From the NCBI GenBank assembly GCA_034509735.1, contig JACGWO010000001.1, positions 9,998,854-10,062,853 of the forward strand: 64,000 nucleotides of DNA. Direction: 5' to 3'. A model generated the notes under the pieces. That model made no database searches, was not told where the DNA came from, and saw only the letters and a list, made by a program, of their open reading frames with translations. A program made the position numbers and the translations under genes. Shown here in pieces: positions 34,506 through 48,100 of this stretch. Within the stretch, counting starts at the first letter, position 1, and each line of letters opens with the position of its first letter. This DNA is from Sesamum alatum. Taxonomy: Eukaryota; Streptophyta; Magnoliopsida; Lamiales; Pedaliaceae.

Positions 34506-37015
34506 TTAGTTAAGGGGAACTTCTCTGCGTTTGTACCGCACCATCACCTTTCCTTTCACACCCACAACCATGGCATTCCAGTCAGTCTCTGGGAAAGGCG
34601 AAATAAGTTCCATCTCAAAGTTTCTGAGCAAATGGCTCCATATCGCTTTGATTTGTAGATAAGCAAACGGCTCCCCTAGACAACCGTGCCTCCCACCACC
34701 AAAAGATATGTAGGAGAAAGCTCCGGCTGCCTTGTCCTCATCTCTCCCGGGAGCAAACCTATCAGGGTCGTAGGTGTCGGGATCTTTATAAATATGTGGG
34801 AGTCGATTTGCAAAGGCAGGTGATGTGGCCACAATATGCCCCCTGGGAATGTCATATTCTATTCCTTCCCTTGTCTTCACACTAAAATCACTGTGTGAGC
34901 TTCGAAGAAGCATTATCAGTGGAGGGTGGAGTCTCAGGGCCTCTTTTATGCACCGATACAGAGCTTCCATCTCAGACAAAATGTCATAATCGATCTTATT
35001 TCCATGCTTTTGCATCAAATTCTTCTGCTCATCCAAAACGGCCGACATGTATTTCGGGTTGCGGAGGAGGTATGCACCAGACCACGTGGAAGTAATGGAA
35101 CTTGTGTGCTGGCCGGCAAAGAGAGCAGCAATGAGCAGGCCAGTGACCTCCGCGTCAGTGGTCGGCCGACCATCTTTGTACTTAGAATCTATGAAGCACT
35201 GTAGCAAGTCATTCTGCGACTTGCCCGTTTGTTTGCGAGAAGCTATGATGTTTGCAAAGATCTCGGCAAGTTTCTTGCGAGCTTGGTCACGACGTCTATG
35301 TGCCGGGATTGGTAGGTAAGGAAATATAACACTGATAGGAAGCATTCCATTGTCAAGGTCATGGAAGAGAGCGGAAACATCATCAAAGAGCTTATTGCGG
35401 ACCTCTTCGCCTAACAAGCATCTACTGGCTGTCAGTATGATTAGATGTTCTAACTCATACTTTAGGTCTACTTCACCACTGTCTCCCCATTTCGAGAAAT
35501 AATCCTGCCAATTTGTGGAACATAAAGAGTCACTAATGCTTTAGAAGTATATGTATGGAAGAGACAGTAACATGGTATGGATCAAAATACAACAAGAACA
35601 ATCCCTCTCCTCTGTACAAAAAAGGATACTAGAGGTAAAAGAAACGGAGACCTCCAATACTCGACGCTGGAACAGAAATATCTAACGGTTGTTCTCAGCA
35701 AAACCAGAGGGATGAGTAAATGGGGAAGAAATTCATAGACAGACTATCAAAATGCAGTTACTTTTATTGCAGTATTCCTGTGAATGAACAACCACTGCTG
35801 AGTAGAGCACAGGACAACGACCATCAAATCCATACACATAAGATAGAGCAGTTTAGTATGTTCTATAGTCGGGTCTGGGACAACAAGAGGGTAAGAGTGA
35901 ACAAAATGATAAGCAGTTGAATATAATAATGGGATAATCATTTACATCCCCTAATCTATGGTCTGTTTACACAAACTACCTCTGCCTATTGAATAATTAC
36001 ACATACACCCACTAGAATGTAATCTATACAAACCACCTCTATTTTTTAAAAAAATTACACTTACACCCTTCAAAAGTATCGACATTATTACACAAACTAT
36101 CCTTATTTTTTGGCTATCAAGGATGGTTTCCATAATTATGCAAAAGGCAGGGATGGTTTGTGTAAATAGACTATAGGTCAGGGTGTAAATATAATTATCC
36201 CAATAATAGTTTACGCGAACCATATATCCTCTGCTGATCCTGAAGTCAATCATGGATCTGAGGTGTTAATTCAACAATATCATCTGAAAGCGGAAGTAAA
36301 TACTAAATCATAGCAGCAAATGATGTTCAGCTTGTAATATCAAAACAGTCAAAAACCTACTCATATATCCCGGTTAAAGACATGCATAAAAACGCTCGCA
36401 TGTGCAGTGAGAAAAGGAACAGTTTAGAGCCAAGTAACATGAGTACAATTAGAATCAGAACATGTAAAATTAAGTATATCCGGATACCACACAAGACAGA
36501 GAAAGAAATCAATAAAGCAAGAAAATATTACATACCTCGGCTTCCATAACCATCTGATCAACATAACCTTTGAGCTTACTGACCCTTAGTGCCTCAGTGA
36601 AAAACCTGAATTGCTCCTGCCTAATGGAATAGTCCACATCAAACACCACCCCAGGCCCGAAGGTGGGCACGTTGAATTGGTAAACCTCTTGCTGGCTGAG
36701 ATCAGATTCCGGGGCCTTGAAGAAATGGGCCGAAACCTCCGGGCCAATCAAGAAAGTGATATTCTTATTTAGCAATTTCAGAGTGAACACACTCCCAAGC
36801 TTAGGGTACTCCTCCCTAAGCATCACCACCGGGCCTTTCATGAACCGGATTAAGCCGCCGAGCACCGGCCAGGCACTCACGGCGGGCGGCAACCGCTTTC
36901 TGGATCTGGGCATTATGAAAGCGGATATGAGTTTGGCCGCGACGAGAGTGGCTACTAACAGAAGCCCTACACTCAAGATTCTGCTGTGAACGTTGGTTGA
37001 TTCCGACGCCTCCAT
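34506..37015 (-). CDS. CYP51G1: Obtusifoliol 14-alpha-demethylase, cytochrome P450 CYP51G
   Basis: Two exons on the minus strand (36536-37015 and 34506-35504; 1,479 nt, 492 residues). The enzyme removes the 14-alpha methyl group of obtusifoliol in phytosterol synthesis at the endoplasmic reticulum. An N-terminal anchor (ILSVGLLLVATLVAAKLISAF) is followed by a proline hinge, REEYPKLGSVFTLKLL, SDLSQQEVYQFNVPTFGPGV, the I-helix FAGQHTSSITSTW, the ExxR motif in CIKEALRLHPPLIML and the haem loop FGGGRHGCLG with its Cys ligand. Sequence is very close to Arabidopsis CYP51G1. The coding intron of 1,031 bp hosts a MITE. A CAG/GTACGC site at about 37233 and an acceptor at 37043 suggest a 5'-leader intron. 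Confidence 0.95.
35931..36201. mobile_element. MITE family B copy 1, in the CYP51 intron
   Basis: GGGATAATCATTTACATCCC at the left and its inverse GGGTGTAAATATAATTATCCC at the right. Inner arms (GTCTGTTTACACAAACTACC and GGTTTGTGTAAATAGAC) also pair. AATAAT flanks both sides. Same family as 40977-41248. Confidence 0.7.
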
Positions 37016-37235
37016 TGCCCAATGGAAAATAGCTCCCAAATGCTATGCAAATAATAAAGGAATCAGCAGTTGGGAAAGATATAGGGGAGAGTATGGATTC
37101 AATGTCGACAAGCTAAGGGAGAAAATAGGTTGGCGGAGTGGAGTGAGAATTAATAGATCTAATTGGGTTAGCAATGAAAAATATCAAGATGGAATTAAAT
37201 TTGATAGGCAGAAAGATGGAAGGTAAAGCGTACCT

Positions 37236-37328
37236 GCTGATGAGAAAAGATTAATTGGGAAAGGGCAAGGACAATTGAGAGGAACAGCTGATGAGAAATG
37301 ATTAATTGGGAAAGGACAGAGGAACAGC
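37236..37328. repeat. Imperfect tandem duplication upstream of CYP51
   Basis: The unit GCTGATGAGAAAAGATTAATT...GAGGAACA (37236-37286) is repeated with a short deletion at 37287-37328. It sits in the likely CYP51 leader or promoter. Confidence 0.65.
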
Positions 37329-38294
37329 AGAGATTAATGCAAGAAGGAGTAAGGTTAGGCACTAACAAGTAATTAGGGGTGATTAGAGTGTGATATTAAC
37401 GAGCTTCTTAGAAGGAACGTGATGGGGGTGGAGAGAGAAAGAACGGGCCTTCTTCAGGCTTTGGATCAATCAACACTGGGACTTCAGTAGATCAATAAAA
37501 TTGTGGGCCTGAGCTTTTCTCTCTTTCTTTTTGCTTTGAATCAATAAACAGTAGTCAGTGGGCTTAAAGCTTTCACAGAGCAGGCTTTTCCTCTCTTTTC
37601 TGTTTTGCTTTCTTTTTTGTTGGGTCATGTCCGTCCACTTTGCTCGAGACTCAATCATAGGGGTGTTTAACAAAATCGCCAAGCCGTCCCAATCGATTGG
37701 CTCAATCCAAACTGCATTGCATTTAAAGGATTAAGGGTGGATTGGATTGGTCTTGAATTAGTAAATAAATAAAGACCACATTTTAATAATCAGGTTTAAT
37801 TTTATGTTTACGTAGATCGCAATAATAACTAATAATAATAAAAAAATAAGAAGAAGAAGAACAATAATAATATACCGAAATTCCTTATATGTTGATACAA
37901 AAGTTTTGATAATGCATAAATTAATATTCAAGATAATAATAATAACTACGGTATTTTTATTGGTATTATATAATATACCAACTTATTAATTAATTCTTGA
38001 TTATTGACTATTTTTTATGCAATTGATAAATGCAAAAAGTTGAAGTAGATAATACAATCATTTTGTTACAATATGTTTTCATAATCATCTTATTTTATTT
38101 TAAATAATATTTTCTTAATATTTATATATTATTATTATCAATTTCTTATCTAATTTAATTCAAAATAAGGACTTTTCGCAATTTTATTGATAAAAAAATT
38201 GGTAAATTTTTATATTTATTTGTATTCTTCTATAATACATATATAACCATGTTAATTGTTTATCTTTTTACACATTATAATTGATATCTCATAT
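37329..38294. other. Intergenic upstream of CYP51
   Basis: Very AT-rich from about 37740, with AAT and TAA short repeats. Nothing coding is seen. Confidence 0.45.
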
Positions 38295-38645
38295 CACTAC
38301 AGAAAATAGATTTTTCGCTACTCTATAAATGACCACGATTTAAAAATCATGGTAAAGCATTAACCACGGTCAAATAAAACCAATGCAACAATTTAAATTT
38401 TCACCATAGTTAATCAATATTTGTCATGATTTTTAGTCATGGTCAAAACACATGCCGTGATTTTAGGCTTGTAGACATGGATAATATCGAGGCGTTGTAG
38501 AAATAACACCTAATGATCGTTCGTGAGCCATGGTTAATTTGTATTCACCGCGATTTTTTTCATTTGACTATAGTAATTAACAGTAAGGATAATCATATTT
38601 CTTCGATGTATCTTTATATTTTTGCTAATTATCACTACAAGAAAA
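38295..38645. mobile_element. CACTA-like remnants
   Basis: CACTACAGAAAATAG begins at 38295 and CACTACAAGAAAATACATT at 38633, both in the same orientation and both matching a CACTA-type terminus. Between them are CCACGATT, CCACGGTCA, CCATAGTT and CATGGTTAA motifs like those at 1397-1714. Closing inverse ends are not found. Confidence 0.4.
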
Positions 38646-40136
38646 TACATTTAATTTGACAAAATAAGTGTAACAAAAGCATAAGTGTCACAAAATAATA
38701 ATATAAATGTACAAGTGATTGATTCTATACTAAAGACCGCAAAAACCGTCCCAATTCGTTCCAACCCAATTACCGCAAAGTGCAATTTTGTTTGTGTAGT
38801 TGGGCTTGGTTAAACTCTCTAAAAACTACAATCATTAAGTTGGACCAAAAAATTACTAAAATTAGTCAAACTCGCACCGCGTACACTCCTACTGAATCAT
38901 ATGCCATTTTCCATTAGTTGAATCTCTCTCTCTCTCTCCTATATCCACCACTGAAAATGCTCGCTTTTATAAATTCCAGTTGCAACTCTTCTCCTCAACT
39001 TAGGAAAAGAAATGTCTCCAACCATTTCTTTTTCTTTATAAAGGAACATCCTTTTAGGATTTCCGGAGCAGCAGGCGGCCCACATTAAAATATGAAGAAG
39101 AGAAAAGCGACGCAGCAGCAGCGTCATTTTTCTTTTCCTTGATCCATTAACAAGTTGGTCTACACTTCACTCGCAAAAAGATAAAATGATGGTTAGGATC
39201 TCATCACCTCACGACAAGGTGCGGAAAAAATCTTCAACAACAGAAACACTCGGAAGCGATGCTCCACATCCTTCAGAAGCTGGACCCGCAAATAAATCAT
39301 CATACGCACCCTCAGCCTACTCTCTTTAGAATTTATTCGCGTTACTAAGATAAAAAAAAAGGACTTAATTCATATGAAAATTTCACCTCCCCTTTAGAAT
39401 CAGATTCTCCGGGTCACTCGGCCCTCTCCATCCTCCAATTACATGCCCCAACTTTCGTCATCTTGGTAGAGACATATTTCTACTCACTCCATGACTTTTT
39501 TACACCATGTACACATCTATGGTGAATACGATAAGCAAGTGTCCCAAAAGAAATATCAGTTCAAAATGGGTAAAGAAAGACAAAGACTCTGTCGAGTCCG
39601 CGGAGACTTGAGCTCTATATTAACACTCACATCTTGAAATTAGAAACTAATATGCTACGGGCGGCCATCACATCTAGTACAAAAGGTGCTTAGCCAGATT
39701 TGAAATTTCAAACACAGAGCACCAAGTACCAGTCAACAAACATAAATGGCCATCATTGATACCAGCGAGGCATTTATCTCTTCCAATATTCTTGGTTTCC
39801 CCCTCATTTTCACCACTAAAAGATGAATTCTGATGGTTCTTTACCATTTAATTACACTAGGGATTTCCCAGATAATTTTTAGCTAAGCTAAAATGTAAAA
39901 AAAGAATAGCTTCAAATCAGTGTAAAGCTAGAGAAAGTGAAGCGATATTGTCGAAGGCAAACAATCTTATTTAGAAAGGCAGTTCACATTTGAAACGATA
40001 ATTGAAAAACAAAAAGCTCACACAGAACAGCCCCTCGCAACCCTAGCCCCTAGACATGCGCGACAATTAGAAAAGTAGAATTTGAACCACAGATCACCAT
40101 CAGATCTATAACACAACAGATCATCACGAGATAGAT
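38646..40136. other. Intergenic, 3' side of cyclophilin gene
   Basis: Mixed spacer with a CT microsatellite at about 38924-38939. A 47-codon plus-strand frame near 39186 (MMVRISSPHDK...) has no recognisable family and is not called. The last few hundred bases should be the cyclophilin 3' untranslated region. Confidence 0.35.
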
Positions 40137-40655
40137 CTAAGAGAGTTGACCACAGTCAGCAATAACCACTGGCTTCGAAGTCCTTCCACTACCGGATCCG
40201 ACCTTCTCGATCGCCTTCACGACGTCGTATCCCTCAACAACCTGGCCAAAAACGACGTGCTTTCCGTCAAGCCACTCGGTCTTGGCAGTGCAGATGAAAA
40301 ACTGCGAGCCATTCGTCCCCGGTCCCGCATTCGCCATGGACAACACACCGGGTCCGGTGTGCTTCTTCACGAAATTCTCATCAGCAAACTTGGATCCGTA
40401 GATCGACTCACCCCCGGTTCCGTTTCCGGCGGTGAAATCGCCTCCCTGGCACATGAAGTTGGGGATCACACGGTGGAAGGACGAACCTTTGTAGTGGAGT
40501 GGCTTTCCGGATCTGCCCACGCCTTTCTCACCGGTGCAGAGAGCGCGAAAGTTTTCCGCAGTCTTCGGAACAACGTCGGCGTAGAGCTCCATCACGATCC
40601 GGCCGGCGGGTTGGCCACCAACAGTCATGTCGAAGAAAACCTTAGGATTTGCCAT
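40137..40655 (-). CDS. Cytosolic cyclophilin, peptidyl-prolyl cis-trans isomerase
   Basis: Single exon, 172 residues. It catalyses cis-trans isomerisation of peptidyl-prolyl bonds in the cytosol and is a cyclosporin A target. The protein is one compact cyclophilin domain with no targeting sequence. Active-site residues are visible: Arg and Phe in [25 protein letters not shown], and Trp/His in [12 protein letters not shown]. The plant insertion [14 protein letters not shown] and paired Cys residues are present. The start [10 protein letters not shown] is preferred over an ATG three codons upstream because it matches the family. Intronless structure and sequence fit Arabidopsis ROC1/CYP18-3 (AT4G38740). 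Confidence 0.95.
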   Translation of the reverse strand: MANPKVFFDMTVGGQPAGRIVMELYADVVPKTAENFRALCTGEKGVGRSGKPLHYKGSSFHRVIPNFMCQGGDFTAGNGTGGESIYGSKFADENFVKKHTGPGVLSMANAGPGTNGSQFFICTAKTEWLDGKHVVFGQVVEGYDVVKAIEKVGSGSGRTSKPVVIADCGQLS

Positions 40656-40705
40656 CTCTTTCAACGAAGTATAATTACCAGCTCACTGATATTTTTCACT
40701 CGTAG

Positions 40706-40741
40706 TTAGGGTTTAGAGCGAGTGTGGGAGATGTTTATATA
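40706..40741 (-). promoter_or_regulatory. Telo-box and TATA box of the cyclophilin gene
   Basis: In gene orientation AAACCCTAA (40706-40714) lies about 50 bp upstream of the ATG, and TATATAAA (40734-40741) about 80 bp upstream. Telo-boxes are common in promoters of translation and growth-related plant genes. Motifs are seen; function is inferred. Confidence 0.5.
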
Positions 40742-40976
40742 GAGGAGAGGAAGGAGATTATCCATAGAAGGAGTAATCGAGGCCGTTGAAGGGGGACACG
40801 TGACGCGATCTTCGGGGCGTATTCATTAAGCGGAAAGCAACCAAGGTTTGGTTGTTTTGGTTCTATTTTAACCGTGGTTAAGTTTCGGGATCTGGATCAC
40901 TTGGGATATGCTTTTAATATCCTGTTGGACTCGTTTTAAAGAGTCCTCAACTCCTGATGTAGTGCTATTAATATTT

Positions 40977-41248
40977 GAGATAATTATATTTATACTCTTT
41001 TAACTTATAGTTTATTTATATAAATTATTTTTATCTTTTAGATAATTATAGAAATTATTCTTGATAGTAAAAACATAAAAGTAATTTATATAATAATGTT
41101 TATACTTTTGAGGGGTATTTTTTTGAAAAATAAGAATAGTTTGCGTAAATGATGTTTACCTCTATTGGGTATATGTGTAATTATTCAAAAAGCAAGAATA
41201 ATTTGTGTAAATAGACTATAAGTTAAAGGGTATAAATGTAATTATCCC
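40977..41248. mobile_element. MITE family B copy 2
   Basis: 272 bp with ends GAGATAATTATATTTATA and TATAAATGTAATTATCCC, inverted relative to one another, and the inner GTGTAAATAGACTATAAGTTA arm shared with copy 1. A perfect 9 bp duplication TTAATATTT lies at 40968-40976 and 41249-41257, which points to a Mutator-type MITE. Confidence 0.75.
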
Positions 41249-41257
41249 TTAATATTT

Positions 41258-42125
41258 TTATCCAATAGAAGAGGTTTGATGACTCAATTCCAAAACAAAA
41301 TTTAAGATAAAGAGAATAGAAGAAATTTCTCCTAATTACAAAAGAGGGGAATTGTACTTTTGGTGTAATACTTTTGATCTCAAACGTTTTGAGCTTAGCG
41401 TATTGGATCTCATAAACTAAAAAATTGTAGTATTTGGGAGCAAAAAAAATGCTACTTTTATCATATGGAACCAACCGTAAGTGCAATTTTCCCTACAAAG
41501 GAAGATCAAATTTTCTACAGCATGGTCGTCCAAGTAAACTTTATGTGTTTCATCTTCTAGCCTTTTTACTCTTTTGATGGTTTTATGATATCATTTCTCA
41601 TTTCCTTTTCTTTTAATTTTTCAGCATAATAAACGGATTTACTACATAACCAGGCGTTCCAATCCAGCATGACTGACTTCTCCTGGTCCAGCTTATTCAT
41701 CCAGCACGACAATGACTACCTTATTCATTGTCTCCTAACCTGGTATACCTTATGCTACTATAAAATGCAATACTTTTTAGTGACCTAGTCTCAATGAGAT
41801 GAAAATTTAATGCGCAACTATTAGCAAAACTTTCCAGGAAAAAGCACCGTGATGATGGACTAAAATACACTGGAATTAAGCTGCCCCGCCTTCTTTAGAT
41901 TTACCTTCAATTTACATTTACTCCTACTGGAATCCAAGAACTAGTTGGATGACAAGAAAGTAGCATCCACTGGGAAGAGGCATATCGACATGTTTTACAT
42001 GACTGAGGCACGCAGTGCCATGCGGAAACGTGCACGCATCAACACATAAACCTCAAGAGACGACGATATAGGAAAGTATAATGTTACACCAACGGCTGGT
42101 TGTATAAACATTTACATCTACTACC
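41258..42125. other. Intergenic, 3' side of NUP188
   Basis: At 41347-41493 a short segment has ends GGGGAATTGTACTTTTGGT and GTGCAATTTTCCC that resemble the termini of the foldback element at 26462-27547, so it may be a deleted relative. The remainder is spacer and the NUP188 3' region. Confidence 0.4.
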
Positions 42126-45100
42126 TCAAAAGAAGCCTTCTGCCTGTATCAACTCAGGGTACACAAAGGATACAATTTGCTTCAAGTTTTTCAACGGCTC
42201 TTTGAGAAAGACATGGCTCTCGGTTGCTGCAAGTGCAAGTAAAGAGCATTTTCTCTTTTATTAAAACTTGTAAACTTCTGATTAAAATCTGAACTATCTG
42301 TAGTTCAGGAAAGTAGTGAACATTACCTCTAACAAGCAGCCGAAATTCCTTGGAGAATGTCTCGGTATGGCCCAAGACAGGCCGTATCCCACAAATTTGT
42401 ATGACACAAAACTCTAAGTACAATGCCATGACTGTTATTTGTAACAGCAAGAGGCACACCTCCTTTATTTCAGGTGCAAGCTGTTTCATCTTGTTGGCTT
42501 CACACAGTTCAGTGATGATGGCAATTCCTTGATCCTAATGTCCAAACAAGGGAAGAAGTTAGACCGACGTACCTGACTAAAATTATGTATATGCACAGAA
42601 CACAAAATCAATTAGCAATAGAAATGCAGCTCAGATCATTGCTTAGAAATTATAACAATGTCGAAATGGTGACAGACCATAGAGCCAAACTCAATTCCAG
42701 TCTTGACACATTCTTCTCCCTTGATTCAAAGGAACCATGAAAATGCAGAATAAGCAAATAACTTACCTGCAAGCCATGTAAAATATCAGGCATTGGTAGC
42801 TCAGGGAAATGTGCGACATCAACAAAACCAACCTCCTCTGCCTTTCTGGCAGCACTTTCAGCTTGCATACATAAAAACTTCAAGAGAAGAAAGGCAATTT
42901 TGTATATCTCAATTGCAATTAAGTCAGACAAATGAGTCTGTGGAGATGCATCAGCATTGTCGTTTGACTGATCTCTCAAAATGAGAGCAGTTGTTCGCGA
43001 AGACAAGGACGCAAACTTGGGATTTAACTTGCAGCCAAGGGCAGACAGAGCAAACCAGCCATTTCTGCTGTTAATAAATGGTTGCTTCTTGTACCACTCA
43101 AATTCTTCTTTGAGTACAGGATGGCACAATAGAGGGGCATCTCTCTTAGGTGATTCTCCAGGGCGCTGAGTTGCCCTGCTTATGAAGGCTAACAAATGGA
43201 TACTTTTTTCCCTTAACTGGGACTCCATGTTTTGCAATACTTTCTTCCACGAATTCCAATATCTTGCTAAGACACATATTAGAGCCAAAGTATTCTGTGT
43301 TTCTTTAAGCTCACTTAAAGAAATATTTGATTTCAGCGCACGAGCTCTTTTAGTTTCATGCCCATCAGTAGGAAAATCTGGTGCACTAAGATAATACGAA
43401 ATTACAGGGGCTTTCTCGACCAATATGCAAGCCATCACGTAATCCACAATATTAGCAGCAGAACTATCACCCAATGACTGAATAATTGCTGTAAGCACGG
43501 CCAAGCTGAGTCCCCAAATGGGTTCGGACTTCTCAGTTTTGTCAGATGTGCTGGAGAAAATTCTCTCACTTTGGATCACCGAGAAATGCCCGCCATCAGG
43601 TAAGTCAGACAATAACATTTTTAGCGACGCAAGGATCCCAGCATTTAAAAGCATCTCAGCACCTTGTCTCACACGTGCAAGGTTCAAAAGAAATTTCAGT
43701 ATTACTGAAACAGTTTTAGACAAAGTTACATCTTGCAATTTCTGAATGATATGCTGCAAACGCAGATGTTCCCGTATAATGGGGAACCAAGTGGCAGGGG
43801 TAGAGAAACCTTTTAGTATCAAATTGATAGCAGACAAGGACAGGGCACAGTGATCAGTGTGCTCAATGCAGTCACATAGAACAGGTAATAACCCCAAACT
43901 TGAATTAGATACCTCAGCAGAACCTTCAACAGATCCGGTTCCAGGTTCAAAGCGTGAATGCAAATCCTTGTGAATCAATTCTACTGAACTGAGGATCAAC
44001 ATAAGCAAAAATCTTGTGGCTATTCCAATGGCAACAGAAGGGCTACAGCTGCGGAACACTTTGAGACCATATCCTGAGGTCTTTAAGATGAGAACACATG
44101 CAGGTGTAGGAATAGAATTACTTTTAGATCTTACAAGGAGTAGCAGTAGCTCAGCTTGAGCGGTGAGGATATTAAACACATCTTCATTAGAATCAGGAAT
44201 AGGGGTCAAAGATTCTAATGTAGCATGGAGACACTGACATATGTGGTCGATGCATGATGAAACTGCTTGTTCAGAAATCTTCAGCCCAATTGAAGCTTCA
44301 TTCTCTGATACCTGCAGAGGTAGGTAGAATTTCAACCCAATATACAGATTGGACAGTAGCATTGGAAAATAAACCAATGCATTACAAACAAATTTTTGGG
44401 ATAATTACTAGAACCCCCTTAAACAAACTTTTCATATCTAAAAATTTAATGAAAACTCTTTCAATCAAAAAACTTATGCCATCAACGTTTCATTCCAATA
44501 TTATAACTATTATACTTCACTTTATTAGGCCAAAATTAACTCTGGTCTACTTCTATTATATGAATTATTTTACTAATTTTCTTTTGACTGTACTCATATT
44601 TTTGCATTAAGGTTTTTACAAAATTTAATTTTTAAACTTTGAGTTTTCAACTTTTTGTTCAGTTCATTCAACTAAAGAAGTAATTTTTTTTCCTACTAAA
44701 GTAATATATTCTCTAAAATATGCAAATAAGTATTCTTTCTCCAAAATTTTAAATTCATTAAATTAAAGATTTTCATTGAAAAACATAATATATCAATTTT
44801 AACTACCTGAAGAAAAAACTTGGAGATAAATATTTCTTTCAATAATCTGGAGAATAAATTATATTAGTAGAGGCAATCTTAATTTTGAAATTGTATGAAT
44901 TAAATAAAAATATTAAAAAAAAATCAAATTAAATTTTATAAAAAATTTACTACAAATAAACAAATACAGTTAAAAAAACTAATCTTAGTACTGAATTTCA
45001 GTAAACAAGAAGACCCATAATGTAAGGAGACTAAGGGTAATTTTCTACAAACATGTAGTAAAAGTTAATAGTTAAGTTTTGGAATCAAAAGTTGATGCGA

Positions 45101-48100
45101 AATGGATTTTTCGGGTTAAAAGATATTTCAACAGATTTTTTAAATATAAAAATATCTTTAAAGGGTACTTTACTAATTTTCCATAGATTTTCTATGTCAA
45201 GAAATCTGAAACTCACATTGTCTTCCTGCATATACAACAAGGTAATTAGCCCTCTCAAAGCTGAAAGCTTCGAATTTGAGTGCAGCATTCTTGAATTTGC
45301 TTCTTGTAAGCAAAGGAGCATAGTTTCTGCAACTTCTTTAGATTCTTTCCACGCTGACAGCTCCCACATTTCTAACCCCAAGTCTGCCCTGAGGCAAACA
45401 GTATCATACAGGTAGATACTATTGATTTCCGCAAACAGATCTTCTTGTTTTATATGTATATAAGCATCCAAGAATCTTGAATCTAGCAAAAACTGCAATA
45501 ACTCTTTAAATGGTCTGTTATCAATCTGACGGCCTTCAAGCTCTCCTTGTATGTGGTAAAACAGGTCGCTTAGTATCAAATTCTCCAGCTCTTGTCCTCC
45601 ACTGCAATTACAAATACCAAAGATAAGGGGGACAAGAATAGGTATCATTTACAAGGCGTCAAGCACCTGGACAACACATAAACTAACTCTTTCTGGAGGT
45701 AGTGACTTGATTATTGTTGAAATGCTTACATGCTGCTGTTCAGCCAAATCCATAAAACAAACAAGAACCAGACAAATGCTTCAAAGTGACATATGAAAGC
45801 CTAGAGGCACATAGCATAGATACTCTACTTACTCCAACAGAACATCACAATTATGGATATGTAGATTTGACATTCTCTGCTTTCAGAAAGGTGCTCAGAA
45901 GATTTAGCCCATGAATACAGAGATCAATCAATAAATAATTGATCTGATACAAAGAGGCACAGTGGGGCATATATAGACATAAAATATACTCTCCCTCATC
46001 TCCCATTAAGCCCACCATGGAATTTCAGAATGAAATACTTACGGAAACAAGATTTCCATTTTGGGATTGGTGGAGTGATACGTAGAGAACCATGATACCT
46101 CAATTACATGATCAGCTAGCAACTGTTCTCAGAGTTGCCAACAAGTGTACAAAATACGGCACATCGAGTTTCAAAAACTTGTGAAGAACATGATCATAAG
46201 TAACAAGTAAAAAGTCTTGTAACACAACAAACTCACCTGTAACCACGCTCTTTGTACCGAGTCAACAATTCTGAAAAGGCTGGCAACTTCAACAACTGCA
46301 GAAGAGAACACAGATGAAGTAAAAATGTAAAGCGTCCATTGAACTTATCAACAACATGGAAGAATGACGCTAATACACTACCAACTATCATATATGCATT
46401 TGATGCAAATCATGTTTGCATAGGAAGCTCAATAGTATATTTTGACTGGTGTAACTGTTGAGCAATAATGTAATAAATATGACAAAATAGTGGTCAAAAT
46501 GAGAAAAAGCGAGTTTGATGTCCTCAGTTTTAGTTTCTGAAGGCATTTACCTCAGAACATTTTGACTCATGGTTCCCCCTTTTCTTTTAACTTTTTTCTG
46601 TTTCTGACCTAATTTGGTTACATTGAATTACTTAATATTGCTTTAGCTGGATGGACATTATTAAAATTGAATTCTAATTAAGCAACTCAAGTATACATGG
46701 ATGAAGGATATAAACCTTTTGTGACAACATAATAATCCTTTCATTTAGTGACAACGACAAACTACCCAGGTCGCCATTTCGTAATTTCACCATTGCATGC
46801 ACAGCAAATAAACCAAAAGCAACCTGCAGCATTCAACAAAAAGAACATATTATGCTTTGCAAAAAAATTGGTCACTAAAATATTAGAAACAAACACAATG
46901 GATTACACATTAATGGTTTTCATCTGAACTGAAGCAGGAGAAGCAGCAGTTGTGGAAGAAAATAAAGCACGCAGTCCTTACCTTCGCACGGAGATGACTG
47001 CTGTTACCATCCCATGAAACACATGCCTTTATCAGGTCACTCAACGTTGAACGCTTACACCAGATTGAAATAATCTCCTTTAGGCTACCAACACCTCCAT
47101 CTTTTGTGAATGGAGAGTCCTCTGTTTTTTCTGTCCCATTAGTTGGTGATTTCGAGATTCGCTTCAAGTCTACCTCGGCATGCATCAATTTCTTTTGCAG
47201 GAAAATCTCATAACCAAGTATATCCAAAACATTTGATAGGTATTGATATTTGTAAGCTAGGTTCTGAAGCTCCTTTTCAGTTAACTTCCCAGATAAATCA
47301 ACTTGACTGATGAGCCTGACAGAATTGGTCAATTGTCTCCAGAACTTATCTGAAACTTTTAGCTGCTCCAAAATTTTTGCGAACTGGGGCGCACCTTGCC
47401 ACAGTGCCCTCAGGAAGCTCAATAAGCATAATAATATATTCATTTTGCTGAACAGATAATTAAACGAATCAAGTGTATGCCATCTTGCAAAAATATAGTA
47501 TGATCCAACAAAGTGAATAAACCAAATAAACATATTCGAGACGTACCTATCAAATAAATCATCAGACCTCCTAATATACTGCAAAATTGCATGCAAAAGA
47601 GTTTCTTCCTTGGAATCCAATGATCCATTCTCAGTTTTCTTTGGCAGGTGTTTGGAGTCCACATTAAGAACTTGAGCATTCAACTCTTCAGACACGATGA
47701 TCGCAGTTAGAAAAGCAGGCTGCAATAAACAAAAATATTAACATATAAAAATAAAATAAAAAACTCATTAAAAGTTAAACCATTGCTGAATTACAAAGAT
47801 CATAATGAACAACGAGAAATGGTTCTTGGTCTTTGAGACTTCTAAAGCATCAGATCCAAGATTAATGAGCAAAGCTGCATCAAATGTATAACCTCCCAGA
47901 TTCAAGCAAAAGAGATGAGGTTTATAAACAATGAGCAGAAGACACCCCCCCCCCCTCTCTTCCCCCATATAAATATCGAAATATAGACAAAAAGACCTAT
48001 GAAACATTTCCAAATGGAGATTGAAGAAATAAATTAAAGGAAAAGTACTGACATAGATCTCACATTTCCCCCTTAGCATTGTAGTGAAAGCTATCTCTAT

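Noticed and set aside
39186..39329. 47-codon plus-strand frame starting MMVRISSPHDK
   Set aside because: Short, no recognised family and no clear gene context, so it is left uncalled.
40146..40709. 187-codon plus-strand frame opposite the cyclophilin gene
   Set aside because: The minus strand encodes an intact cyclophilin; the plus frame is incidental.
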